Positions 18,366-27,747 of a DNA stretch of 27,747 nucleotides are shown here, one piece after another. The notes beneath the pieces were generated by a model. That model did not search any database. It worked only from the letters and a program-made list of their open reading frames with translations, and was not told the DNA's origin. The translations under genes and the position numbers were made by a program. Each line of letters starts with the position of its first letter. Positions within the stretch are counted from its first letter, which is position 1. The stretch comes from Hofstenia miamia (lineage: Eukaryota > Xenacoelomorpha > Acoela), in the NCBI GenBank assembly GCA_004352715.1, contig SCFE01000016.1, positions 2,832,495-2,860,241 on the forward strand. Direction: 5' to 3'.

Positions 18366-19610
18366 GTAAGAATAATAATGTAAGTATTCCAAAAGATTGG
18401 TAATTGTAGAACACCCTTGACGAAAACCATGTTGTGATTTATTAAGATATGTTTTAGCATATGGATAAATGAAGTTATACAGCAATCTTTCAAATATAAG
18501 CGAAATTCTTTGTAATATACTAATTGGTCTATAGTTTGTGGCCTGAAAGCGTTTCCCAGATTTGAAAATTGGAACTGTATATGAAATTTTCCATAAATCT
18601 GGGTAACAACATTTTGAAATTATCTGTGAGAATATTGTGTGTAAGCATGGAGCAATTTCAACTGCAATTTCTTTAAGAAAATTGGAAGGTAAGTTGTCAG
18701 ATATATGTACTGAAGAAGATTTATGAATAAATTAACTTCAAAATATCCATATTGATTACAAATAATTTTGTTACGGAGATATAGTGCTTACAATATACTT
18801 TTTGAAATGATATTTATCATTATTTGAAGTAAAAACCAAAGAAAAATATTTGTTGAAAATATTAGCCATAGATATATAGATATATCATCTGTACTTGTTT
18901 CATTATTTCCTTCAACATATGTTGGGAAAGATGATGTTGTTAAGCCTCTTAGATATTTGAATACATCATTCGGAGCTCATGAATAATTTTATCCAATTCT
19001 ACTGATTCAAGAAACATTTGATATTGTACACAAATTTTATTATTATCAATATGACCAGGATTTTCTATTTTTTTTTCCATTTGATAGTTTCTAGCATATT
19101 TAAAAGATGTACAGATTGTGAAGAATAAAAGGCAGGCAAACCACATCTTCTTCGTCTGTTTTTTATGTATGTACATGTAAGTACTAGTGAGATAATTTAA
19201 GAAATTGTACCATGCCATTATGCAATCATTAATATCATTTCTTCAAATGTATGTTAGATTTTCGACGAAGTGCTTAATCAAGGAGTAATTTGCAGTGGAG
19301 AATGAATATTGAACAGTTTTAACTGAGCTATCAATTTCAAAATTGAGACACTATTAAAAATATTAATGCACTATGACCACAAAAACCGTTGAGATTAATA
19401 GCTTCAGTAATATATTCAAAGCTTAAATCTGTTGTAAATACCAAGTCAAGTGTGTTTCTAAATGTGAATTTTGGTACTTTAACTAATTGTATCATGAACA
19501 AACCTCCAAATGCATCAATATAATTACGTTCATATGAACAATTGGAACTATAAACGTGTCCCAATCAGCCGTTATACGTCAATATTCTTCAATATATACG
19601 TCAAAAAATT
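18366..19610 (-). pseudogene. LINE on minus strand: endonuclease end, linker and RT start
   Basis: Read leftwards from 19610. The end of an apurinic-type (EEP) endonuclease comes first: LVKVPKFTFRNTLDLVFTTD (norm LVxxPTRxxNxLDLVFTN) and NGFCGHSALIFLI (norm SDHxxI; the catalytic SDH reads GHS). A linker of ~120 codons follows (19218-18949, open) with no motif. Then comes the RT entry: DNLPSNFLKEIAVEIAPCL, PDLWKISYTVPIFKSGKR, NYRPISILQRISLIFERLLY and LNKSQHGFRQGCSTITNLLE. It stops abruptly after EYLHYY at about 18366, where the plus-strand R2-type fragment begins, so the palm with its catalytic Asp residues is cut away. The motif order fits a jockey/CR1-like LINE. It is not the same copy as 15043-16598, because both contain the RT entry block. 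Confidence 0.83.
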
Positions 19611-20584
19611 TTTTTAAAAGAAGGTTTTATTAGATAAGGACTTTGTTTGGGTGGAAGATACAAACTTATTATTTAAAATTATAATATTGCACGCAAATTG
19701 ACCCTTAGTTTACTTTGGGGTGTTTGAGACACTCCAGTCAATTTAAACTGGAAGTTCCTCTGTACTGAGTGAAGCAAATATATTTTTTATGACTTTTCTA
19801 CAGTATTGTTGTTCATTACCTTGGATTATTTACTTCTCAAATTTTGTGAATGGTTTTGGTGTTTCCGACACCGATCTGGATGCTACATTATATTCTTTTG
19901 CACATGAGAATAAATCATTAGATGAACTTGAAGGGTCTAGCCATGTTTCAGTAAAACAGCAAACAGCAGGTTTATAAGCATTTAATAAACTACTCATTGA
20001 CAATCGTTTCGAAATATTGTTAAAATTTTCAATATTTTTTCAAACTTGAATTTAATTAGAAAAATAAAAAAATTTAAAAATGAGATCGCGAAATCCATTT
20101 CTAGGGTATATTTCTTAACGTTTTAAGAAATTTAAAAAAAAAATTGACGCTTATAGTCACCCCAATAGCAATATCAAAGACATGTGGCATTTTCGTTATA
20201 TTACGTTTTTTGTTGACAAAGTCGGTAATTTACGTGGCATTGTAAAGTAATTTTATTCATTAAGTAATTACTTAAATAACATGGCAAATTTGTTACATTT
20301 TTACCAAAGTGCCACCAACTATACATCAAAGGGAAATACCAACATGTGTTGCTGAAGGGTATGTTTACATAAAAGAACTATTTTCAGTTCAGTATTCAAT
20401 CAGGGGTGTGAGCTTTGTTTTGCGTGTTCTCTTTACATGTATTGCAATATAGCTATTAAATACACGCATGGACATCATTTACATTATGCTGTTATTTTTC
20501 GGAAGGTTTTCATTTTCTACAAATATCTGTTAAATAACACAATTTCTTGTTATAATATTTGCTTTCACGTCCTAATAAATGGCA
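19611..20584. other. Non-coding stretch
   Basis: AT-rich with no supported gene. The 62-codon frame at 19789-19977 has a Ser/Asp-rich end but no motif I recognise. Confidence 0.45.
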
Positions 20585-20928
20585 TACCCAATAAACAATA
20601 AAACGTTTAGAAGACGTTTTATAATGGTTTAGAAGACATTTAGAAATTGCATCTATGTCAGGTGTAGAAGACGTCTTTAAGACGTTTAGAAATGGTTTAG
20701 AAGACGTCTAGAAGACGTTTAGAAGAAGTTTTAGAGCAACATTTAGAAATGGTGTTTAATAAGACGTTTAGAAGACGTTTAGAACATCATTTGGTGGACA
20801 CTAGATGGCATTCAGCAAGGTTAAGAAATATGGTTTTATAAGACGTTTAGAAGACGTACCTTAAGACGTCTTACAACGTGTTACGGCATTATAAAACGGG
20901 TATAACACGTTTTATTGTTTATTGGGTA
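20585..20928. mobile_element. MITE with 22-bp perfect TIRs and an AGAAGACGT-repeat core
   Basis: The left end (20585-20606) and right end (20907-20928) are perfect 22-bp inverted repeats, TACCCAATAAACAATAAAACGT. If the outer TA on each side is the duplicated target, the element is 20587-20926 with termini CCCAATAAAC. The interior is built from a degenerate unit: five exact copies of TTTAGAAGAC plus further AAGACGT variants, including palindromic AGACGTCT. There is no ORF. A TA target would fit a Tc1/mariner-like origin, but the terminal sequence is not one I can place in a named family. Confidence 0.82.
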
Positions 20929-21659
20929 ACGTTGTTTTAGATGTTTGTATTTGTAATTGAGTTGATTACAATTTCTAAGAGGAATATGGAATTTTAACTT
21001 AAACCGCCTGGAGTCCATTTAAAAGGACAAACCGTTTTACACATTTAAAAAGAATTTTCTCCAAGCCTATTAGGAAATTTATAAATCGTGATGTATGGAC
21101 ATGTTTATTGAGAACATACTTGAATGCGATGTTGAAAATTTCTATTAAAACGTATTGATGTGACTGCAGAATAGTTAAAAGATTAATTATTTTTCTTTGA
21201 AAATGTTGAACTTCTGAAAACGATTTATATTCTCTTCATGTTTAGTGTTCATGTCATTTATAAAGTTTCGACCCAATGACTTTTTCATACGTGCAAAGAT
21301 ATCCAACTCTGATTGGTCGCGGTGTCTAAATTTTTTCAAGGTTAATTCCCGATTTTACACAGACCCAATTTTTTAATAACCCATCGCAAAGATAAAATAA
21401 GTTTATACTTGCACAAGTGATGCTTATTCTGCATTTACATAGTTTACTGAAATACTTTAAAACATTATTATTAAGTATCAAATAGTGTAGCGTATGATTA
21501 TCTGGTCCGCATGTATTTGCTAAGTTGTAATTTTGTATTTGTTAAGTTATAAACTTATTAAGTTGTAAACATGTTTGCCCGCGAAAGATTGTTATTGTAA
21601 ATGCTGCTTGGTATGAATAGACGTATATTTTATCTTGGATAGCTTTTATAAAGTACATC
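20929..21659. other. Non-coding stretch, possible 5' leader of the Gypsy element
   Basis: AT-rich. A TATA-like TTTTATAAAG lies at about 21646-21655, just before the Gag ATG. A 5' LTR is expected here, but I could not define TG...CA borders or a primer-binding site. Confidence 0.35.
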
Positions 21660-23580
21660 ATGGCGCACTCAGATAAGGAACCCAAACAAGGAAAAAACGA
21701 TTTTCCTATCAATGACTATGAAAAGGCAAATGCCTGGATTGTTCAGATCAAAGCGAAATGTCGAGTTAAAGGTTATTCAGAAGTCGCGAACTATTTCATG
21801 TCCCTATGCGGAATTGACATTCTCGAAAAATTATTATACATTGCAACCAATTCCTATCGAAGAAATTCCTTTCATAGACCTGGAAAAACACCTTCTTAGT
21901 TATTTACAACCAAAGAAGAAGCTAATATGGGCAAAGTGATGCAGATTTCATGGTATGAAGCAACTTTCATCAGAAAATAAGTGATTTTTTAAATCGTCTC
22001 AAAAATATGCTTCTGATTGTGATTTCACAAAATTGAAAGATTCAAAAGACATTGAAACTGTTTATCATAATGGCACAACTTATTACTGGTATTGCTAATC
22101 CAGAATTTCAACGAATGCTAATCAATGCAATACAATTATATGATAAAATGACACTCCAGGAAGCAATAAGTTTCATTCAAAATCTTGAAAATATTTACAA
22201 TTTCACTAAACATGCATTTGAATGATGAGTCAGTTATGAACATGACACGCTCAAACCAAGGTTGGAATGAACTTTTTACCAAATGTGGTTACCATCACAG
22301 ACATGGTGCTTGTCCCGCAAAAGGGAGAACGTGTAAAAATTGCAAGGGTAAGGATCACTTTGCTCAAGTCTGTCAAACAAAAAAACATAATGCATATCGT
22401 TTTAGAGTCAATGCATGTACAGAAGAGCCAGATATAGGTTCAGACGATTTCAATTGTTTTTGCTTTGAATAATGCATTACACACAAAGAACTTACAAGTA
22501 GAAGTCGATAAGCACATGGAGGTAACATAAAGTTTGTAATGGATACTGGTGCGACACGTTCGATAATTTCCGAAAAATGTTTGATTACTCTTGGAAGACC
22601 CCACCTGAAATCTGCATTACGAATTCCGCCATTACATCTTTACAATGATCAAGAACTAGTCAAGCTAGGTTTATTGACCTGCTGTCTAACAGTGAAAGAT
22701 AAAATAATTCCAGTTACTTATTGTGGTTTATTGTGGTCCACTCTCAGCATTCATTTGGACTTATTGGAAATCAGTTCCTTAATGACATTGTAAGTAACAA
22801 GAAACCTCATAATAAGAAATTGTTGGCAGTTTGTCTGAAATTAATGGATTTGAGGCAATAATTAAGCAAGCACCTGGTTTTCATGCTAAACATTTATCAT
22901 GCTGTAGAATTCCAAATGAGTGGAAAGAAACCGTGATAAAACAGATTGATGAAATGTTAGAAAAAGATATTCTAGAAAAAGTTGAGGGCGGATCTGAATG
23001 GGCCAGCCCCATTGTTATAATTAAAAAACCATTGTACGCACTTCATTGAAAAAACAGCGAGTTTCTGTGGACTGAAATGCTAATAAAGTCATTATGTTCA
23101 AGTTCATCTCTCCATGCATATGACCNTTCATGATATTCTGGGTTAACTGAAAAATGCTAAGCTTTTTGCAAAAGTAGATTTGTCAGATGCCTATTTCCAG
23201 ATTAAGCTCGCTAAAAACAGTCGGACTATAATGACAATTGCCACTCCATGGGGCCTATAAGGTTTCAAAAGACTCCCTCAAGGCATATGCTCCTGATGAC
23301 GTTATCAACATGTGAAAGAAACTACATTCAGATAGAAAAGGAGGCCCTTGCCATCATTTGGGCTACTGAAAAACTTCGACAGTTCCTTGTGGGCAGATAC
23401 TTTACTATTATTACAGATCTTCAGCCACTCGAATTTATCCTGGATCCTAACAAAAAATTTCCTGAAAATACATCGGCACAGTTGATAAGATGGGTGATAA
23501 AGCTCATGGACTTTGATTACACAGTTAAATATTCAAAGCCTATGAACTATATATATATTATATATATAAGAATATTTTGT
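21660..23580 (+). mobile_element. Degenerate Ty3/Gypsy retrotransposon (Gag, PR, RT, RNase H)
   Basis: A dead LTR retrotransposon, in element order. Gag starts at ATG 21660 (MAHSDKEPKQGKNDF), shifts frame near 21840 and meets several stops to 22200. A zinc-knuckle segment at about 22282-22373 has the Cys/His spacing of C-G-x-H...CPAKGRTCKNCKG...HFAQVC. The aspartic protease has VMDTGATRSIIS (22536 on). The start of RT has PNEWKETVIKQIDEMLEKDI and EWASPIVIIKK (to 23037); then, with a frame change and one N at 23126, LFAKVDLSDAYFQIKL (first catalytic Asp) and RLPQGI. It jumps directly to RNase H (YIQIEKEALAIIWATEKL, FTIITDLQPLEFI), omitting the YxDD palm, thumb and connection. RNase H breaks off in a (TA)n run at about 23550. 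Integrase and 3' LTR are absent. Confidence 0.88.
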
Positions 23581-25025
23581 ATAAATATATTTTTTAAAAA
23601 TTAGTAAAGCAATTTTCCAGATCTCTCCATATTGAGTGTTAATTCGTTTCATTTGTTTTATACAAAGGTGTTGCCAAAATGTATTCAAGAATAGATGTTA
23701 TCCATAATTATTACATTGTCAATAAGTAGATTGTATGATGCAAAGACTAAAGTGTGACATTAATTTAAGATCGAAATTGATTAATATTATCTATTATGTA
23801 TATTTGATTTAATTCATTATCGACATTATTTTTGATATGCATACAAATGAACTAGTAACATGAAAATTGCATTGAATATAAAGTTTTACCTGAAATCAGT
23901 TCCTCAAAACATCCAATTATGATATTTAATTATTTTACTCTTTAGCATGCTGGTTTGCATTGGTTGATTAAAACATGTAATTGAACGATTGATTTTTATG
24001 CATATCATTATAGATGAGCAGGATAATTATGTCATGAGTTCTACTGTAAAAGTTTCTTGATGGTTTAATACACATTTTTCTAAGTTATTCTTTTTAACCT
24101 TATTTTCACTGCTGTTACTTTTACGTAACAAATCGATTTTTCCGCATTTTTAACCAGGTTTTATCCAACCCTACAGAGAAATATTGAAAGTTTTTGACTT
24201 GGACATGGAAACTTATTTTTGTGCCTGATGTACATGCAAATAAGAATTTTTTTAGTGATTTTAATGAGGCCCTCTAATGTCCATGGGAACAACAACTAGC
24301 CTGAAACATTTTGTTTTCTAGAGATGAACGGCATGAGACTCGTCCGGGTGCGTCTCGCGCACCTTAAGCAAAGGTGCGCCTGAACGGGACAAATCCAGAT
24401 TGCGAATTTAAGTGGAAAAAGAATAAAGAGACAATTCTATATCTTTTTGTTGTGTTTTCAGATTTTAATTGTTTTTCTTAATTCGTAAGCTATGGGCTTT
24501 TAAAAAGATTTTGAAAAATTCTTAGTGGAAGTAGATAGTGTTAAATCTATGCACATGTTCTTGAGATGGATTGCACTTTTGTCACATGACAAATGACTGT
24601 TGTATAAAAAATAAAAACATAGAAAAGATGTACAGAATTGAAAGCTGAACGCTTATTTTTTAAACTTGTGCCATAAATTGCTTAGCTTGTTGTATATTAC
24701 ACAGTTTACCACGCCTAGAAAACGGGTGAAACATTTTGGACCAGGCCCAAAATGATATGTAGAACCGACATGACCCATCTTTCTAAATTTGAATCGAATA
24801 TACAAAAAATACAAAAATATATATGTATTCACACAAAGCTAAATAGCCAGTATTGGGCAACTAAATGTTTTGCGATGCATTGATTGTCATGTAATACACC
24901 GTTCAATTGTTCAATATAGGGTTAAAATATATACATAATGTGTAACCAGAAATTAATTATCAATTCGGGTTGAAATAGAGTTGAAGATATTAATTTTTTC
25001 TAAATATTTAAAATTAGTTCATATA
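23581..25025. other. Non-coding stretch with one GC-rich hairpin island (24318-24392)
   Basis: AT-rich and gene-free except for a GC-rich patch at 24318-24392. The patch starts TAGAGATGAACGG and holds a GGTGCG-CGCACC stem (24347-24352 with 24358-24363) and a direct GGTGCGCC copy at 24373-24380. The TAGAGATG start resembles hAT-type termini, but no partner end was found. Confidence 0.45.
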
Positions 25026-25448
25026 CAGGGTGGCCCATAAGTTTGTATACAGTTAATACAAACATTTAAATAACAAGAAATAGTGAATTAAACACGGCAT
25101 AAACAACAAAAAAAACATAAAAAACAAACAGTATGTATTCAAAGATTAAGACAAATGTTCAAATTGCTTTCCTTCATTGGTAACGCATTTTTCAAGACGA
25201 TGTTCAACACCAAGACATACCTTGGAACACAGCTCTTTGTTTTCCGTGATACGATTGAATGAATCAGTTATGTATTGTTTCATTTCCGGAACAGATGTAG
25301 GCTTTCTGCCATAGACATCATCTTTGACAACACCCCATAGAAAGTAGTCCATCGTGTGTTTTTTGTTGTTTATGCTGTGTTTAATTCACTATTTCTTGTT
25401 ATTTAAATGTTTGTATTAACTGTATACAAAATTATGGGCCACCCTGTA
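25024..25448 (-). mobile_element. Mariner-type deletion derivative with ~90-bp TIRs
   Basis: Element 25026-25446 (421 bp), flanked by TA on both sides, the usual Tc1/mariner target duplication. The ends are inverted repeats of about 90 bp differing at about two positions, with outer sequence CAGGGTGGCCCATAA. Inside, on the minus strand, is the last 68 codons of a mariner-like transposase. It has thus lost everything from the start of the transposase through the first two catalytic residues, so it is non-autonomous. The near-identity of the TIRs implies a fairly recent insertion. Confidence 0.93.
25146..25352 (-). pseudogene. Mariner-like transposase, C-terminal 68 residues
   Basis: The sequence MDYFLWGVVKDDVYGRKPTS matches the block after the final catalytic Asp in mariner-like transposases (norm: L-D-Y-F-L-W-G...K-D..V-Y). 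It continues with a helical segment and RLEKCVTNEGKQFEHLS, the usual C-terminal 'Rl..C....G..fEh' end, and a TAA at 25146-25148. The Asp of DYFLWG is in the position of the third acidic catalytic residue; the other two and the HTH domains are missing. The first codon abuts the right TIR, showing that an internal deletion joined the TIR directly to the 3' end of the gene. There is no frameshift in what remains. Confidence 0.88.
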
Positions 25449-25635
25449 CATTTAAATGATATTTATGTTATCTATACATTACATATAATAAAACTTTATA
25501 ACTCAAAATAGGTTTATACATTGGATTTTCAACTGAATAGTACACGGTAATTATGATTATGTAATATAATATATATATGAAGTCACAATACTGAGAAAAC
25601 TTTGTCAACGTAAATATAGTGAAATTTCGTATTAC

Positions 25636-25787
25636 ATCGAATATTGCCAAGCGAATTTTCTTCATCCCAAACTTCAAGCCAGCAAGCAGAATGTGATGTT
25701 TCTTTATGCTGTTGACTGACAATCATCAACTCTTTAGGCTTAGAGAAGCCACGACGATTTGCGATAGGTATAGGGATGGATTTAAAA
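25636..25787 (-). CDS. Candidate internal exon, unknown protein
   Basis: A minus-strand frame (25840 to 25583) contains a well-mixed, non-repetitive segment, KSIPIPIANRRGFSKPKEL then MIVSQQHKETSHSACWLEVW, followed by DEENSLGNIRC. It can be bounded by an acceptor TATGTAG (25788-25789) and a donor GTAATA (25634-25635), giving a 152-nt exon, a common animal exon size. Codons beyond the donor become AT-biased. I do not recognise the protein. Without neighbouring exons this stays tentative. Confidence 0.25.
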
Positions 25788-25840
25788 CTACATATATGGA
25801 GATTTGAAGATGAAATATATGATAGGTGTAGAAGCAGCAA

Positions 25841-27635
25841 CTACTAAAAACATTTACAAACCATTGCAATGTATCGAATGAGGTATTTTATTGTTTTTTT
25901 CTTTTCTATTTAAGGGATAAAAATAAATTTTACACAATAAATTAAGTTCCATTTTCTATTAATTGAGATGTAAACAAAAAAAAGAAAGACAATTTTGAAA
26001 CAAACATTGGTTTCATTATAGAAAATAATTTAAGCATTGAAGTATATAACATACATTAACGAAATTTGAAAAAAATAGCGATGAAAAAGCGGTGACTAAT
26101 GTTTTCTAGTGGCGGACTTATGTGGACAGTAACACTAAAACCATGGCAACAAAACACTAATTTGAACATCATTGAATTAATATATTTTACAAATAGAATT
26201 ACAAATGCATTTCGATTATATTATTTTTATCACAAAACTTTCTAATTGTTGTTAAAGACAGCTAAAACTTTGTAATATAATTTTGTTTCAAAATTACAAA
26301 AATTGTATTCCCCTCGAGTTGGGTTGAAGATATTAAAATCTCTCTTAGTTCTTTAACTACCGTCATGTGGTGCATCATTTGAATAGCTCTATTTCTTTTA
26401 ATAAAGATATGATGTCATACGTTAATCAAGTGTGGTGACTGTTTGTTGTATTTTTGAATTATTTGGAAATAAAATGCAAGTTATTTGTAATGTTTTTCCA
26501 AATTTTCTAAACAAATATACTGCGGAAGAAATATAGAATTTGCAGCATTTCATATGTTAAGTCAGTTTACACAGCATTATTTCCTTTCGCGATGTAAGTC
26601 TTTTTCCAATGTGTGTAACTGCGTACTGACTTTTAAAATGGTAGATTCCATTGCTTAGCATTGCTAATGTCATGGAATATGCAAGTGTGAAGAGAAAAAT
26701 TCACAGACATGAATTAGAAAACATCCAAAATTATTTATTCAATGCACTGTTTCGGAGCGCTTATGCTATTTTACAAGAATGCATGCACCGTGAAAACTTT
26801 AATATGCTTTGCTTTCATAGTTTCTTTTACACAAAATTCTTAGAAACGACTTTCTTAAGTTTTTCGATTGTACACTTCAATAGGTAAATAAAAATATGTC
26901 AAAATAATAGTACAGTTCATGGATCCGGCAAGAATTTATTATTTAGGGGCCAAAAATTTCTAAACAATGAATAATTTTTTTTAAGCCTGCTAAACACCTT
27001 AGAATAGCAACATATTGCAAGGAAATAACACTACGAAAAAGCATTGTGTGCCTCAATGCTTCTCTGAAAACCAAACGTGTTATTATTAAAATGAAGTCCT
27101 TGCATTATAACTCAAAACAGCAAAATGCTAAAACCAAAATCTAAAAAATTTTCTTTGCAGAATATTGGGGAGGCCAAGGTATATGTTGCAGCTTTCACAA
27201 AATTCATTTATCTGAAATACGTGATTTTGTCGATGGTTAACATACAGAAAACTATTTATATTGGAAATTTTTTTTCTAAAGCAAAAGAACTTCAACTAAT
27301 GGTAAATTTAATATTTGTAGACTTTGCAAATTTTTTTGATAGAAATAAATTTGAAATATTACTATACAGTTCTTATCTTATCTCCTTCCAAAAGAGAAGT
27401 GCGAAATTCGAGTGCATCAAGAATAAAACTACTCTGTTTACTAAATACCTAAGGCCATTTAATTTTTAAATTTTAAGTACTCGCTAAATTTGCCACTTAC
27501 AGACAGGGTGTAAAGGTAATCAATTGGGAATAAGTGTATTTAGGATTTTATGATTTGTATGTTAATACTACATTTCATTAATAGTGTATTGATTTTTTAA
27601 ATATTCTTCTTTCCTGATGTATATTATTAATGCAT
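25841..27635. other. Non-coding stretch
   Basis: AT-rich with no supported gene. The 114-codon frame at 27125-27469 and the 78-codon frame at 26651-26887 are Phe/Ile/Lys/Asn-rich and show no motif. Confidence 0.45.
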
Positions 27636-27658
27636 TTATATATATATATCTCTAAATG

Positions 27659-27722
<64 letters not shown>
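27636..27722. repeat. (TA)n microsatellite
   Basis: TA dinucleotide runs at 27636-27649 and 27663-27722, broken only by a short spacer and one ACA interruption. Shorter TA runs occur at 3450-3467, 13447-13458 and 23551-23568. Confidence 0.97.
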
Positions 27723-27723
<1 letters not shown>

Positions 27724-27747
27724 GCACATATAGATACACACACATTA

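Noticed and set aside
23126-23126. Second single N as another contig-overlap duplication
   Set aside because: The sequences on either side of the N are not copies of each other; it is just an uncalled base or minimal gap within the Gypsy RT.
27125-27469. 114-codon frame with an IFVDFANFFD segment resembling an RT motif
   Set aside because: No other RT motif lies in order around it and the rest is AT-driven Lys/Phe/Ile; a chance resemblance is more likely.
1-27747. tRNA, rRNA, CRISPR array or bacterial operon features
   Set aside because: No cloverleaf with intact A and B boxes, no regularly spaced repeats with unique spacers, and no prokaryotic gene layout were seen.

Overview
This is an AT-rich (roughly two-thirds A+T) nuclear fragment from an invertebrate animal. 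The evidence is eukaryotic throughout: many degraded non-LTR and LTR retrotransposons, cut-and-paste DNA transposon derivatives with TIRs and target-site duplications, a class A (rhodopsin-like) GPCR remnant, exon-like ORFs with GT-AG borders, dinucleotide microsatellites, and scaffold gaps. There are no operons, ribosome binding sites or prokaryotic gene organisation. The species cannot be fixed from this sequence; a lophotrochozoan, flatworm or cnidarian would all fit.

Layout. 1-372: 3' end of a Ty3/Gypsy element (Pol tail, polypurine tract, LTR with TATA and AATAAA). 662-1111: unidentified ORF. 2212-2802: frameshifted GPCR pseudogene, abutted by the 5'-truncated 3' end of a LINE (2820-3258). 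5391-5985: Tc1-like transposase pseudogene. 6328-6480 (minus) and 7083-7505 (plus): two further LINE scraps. 7580-9736: a 2.16 kb element bounded by long inverted repeats, with a related repeat unit just outside it and a candidate first exon of a membrane protein at 9931-10039. 10413-10579: gap in a GCTCGG-rich repeat. 10995-11411: hAT-type MITE with a perfect 8-bp TSD. 11715-12783 (minus): possible exons of an unknown gene. 13521-13922: C-terminal part of a Penelope-like reverse transcriptase. 14170-15042: unknown helical coding sequence, duplicated around a single N. 15043-16598 (minus): CR1/L2-type LINE running into a 1000-N gap. 17600-18365: R2-type LINE C-terminus lacking its endonuclease. 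18366-19610 (minus): another LINE (endonuclease tail and RT start). 20585-20928: MITE with 22-bp TIRs. 21660-23580: degenerate Ty3/Gypsy element. 25026-25446: mariner-type deletion derivative. 27663-27722: (TA)n.

The genes do not form a pathway. The window is best read as intergenic or intronic DNA built from layers of dead transposons, with a few host-like fragments: the GPCR remnant, the 14.2-15.0 kb ORF and some exon candidates. I found no intact autonomous element and no convincing new molecular system. The most useful observations are structural: nested insertions, lost domains, an assembly duplication, and several non-autonomous elements with clear termini.
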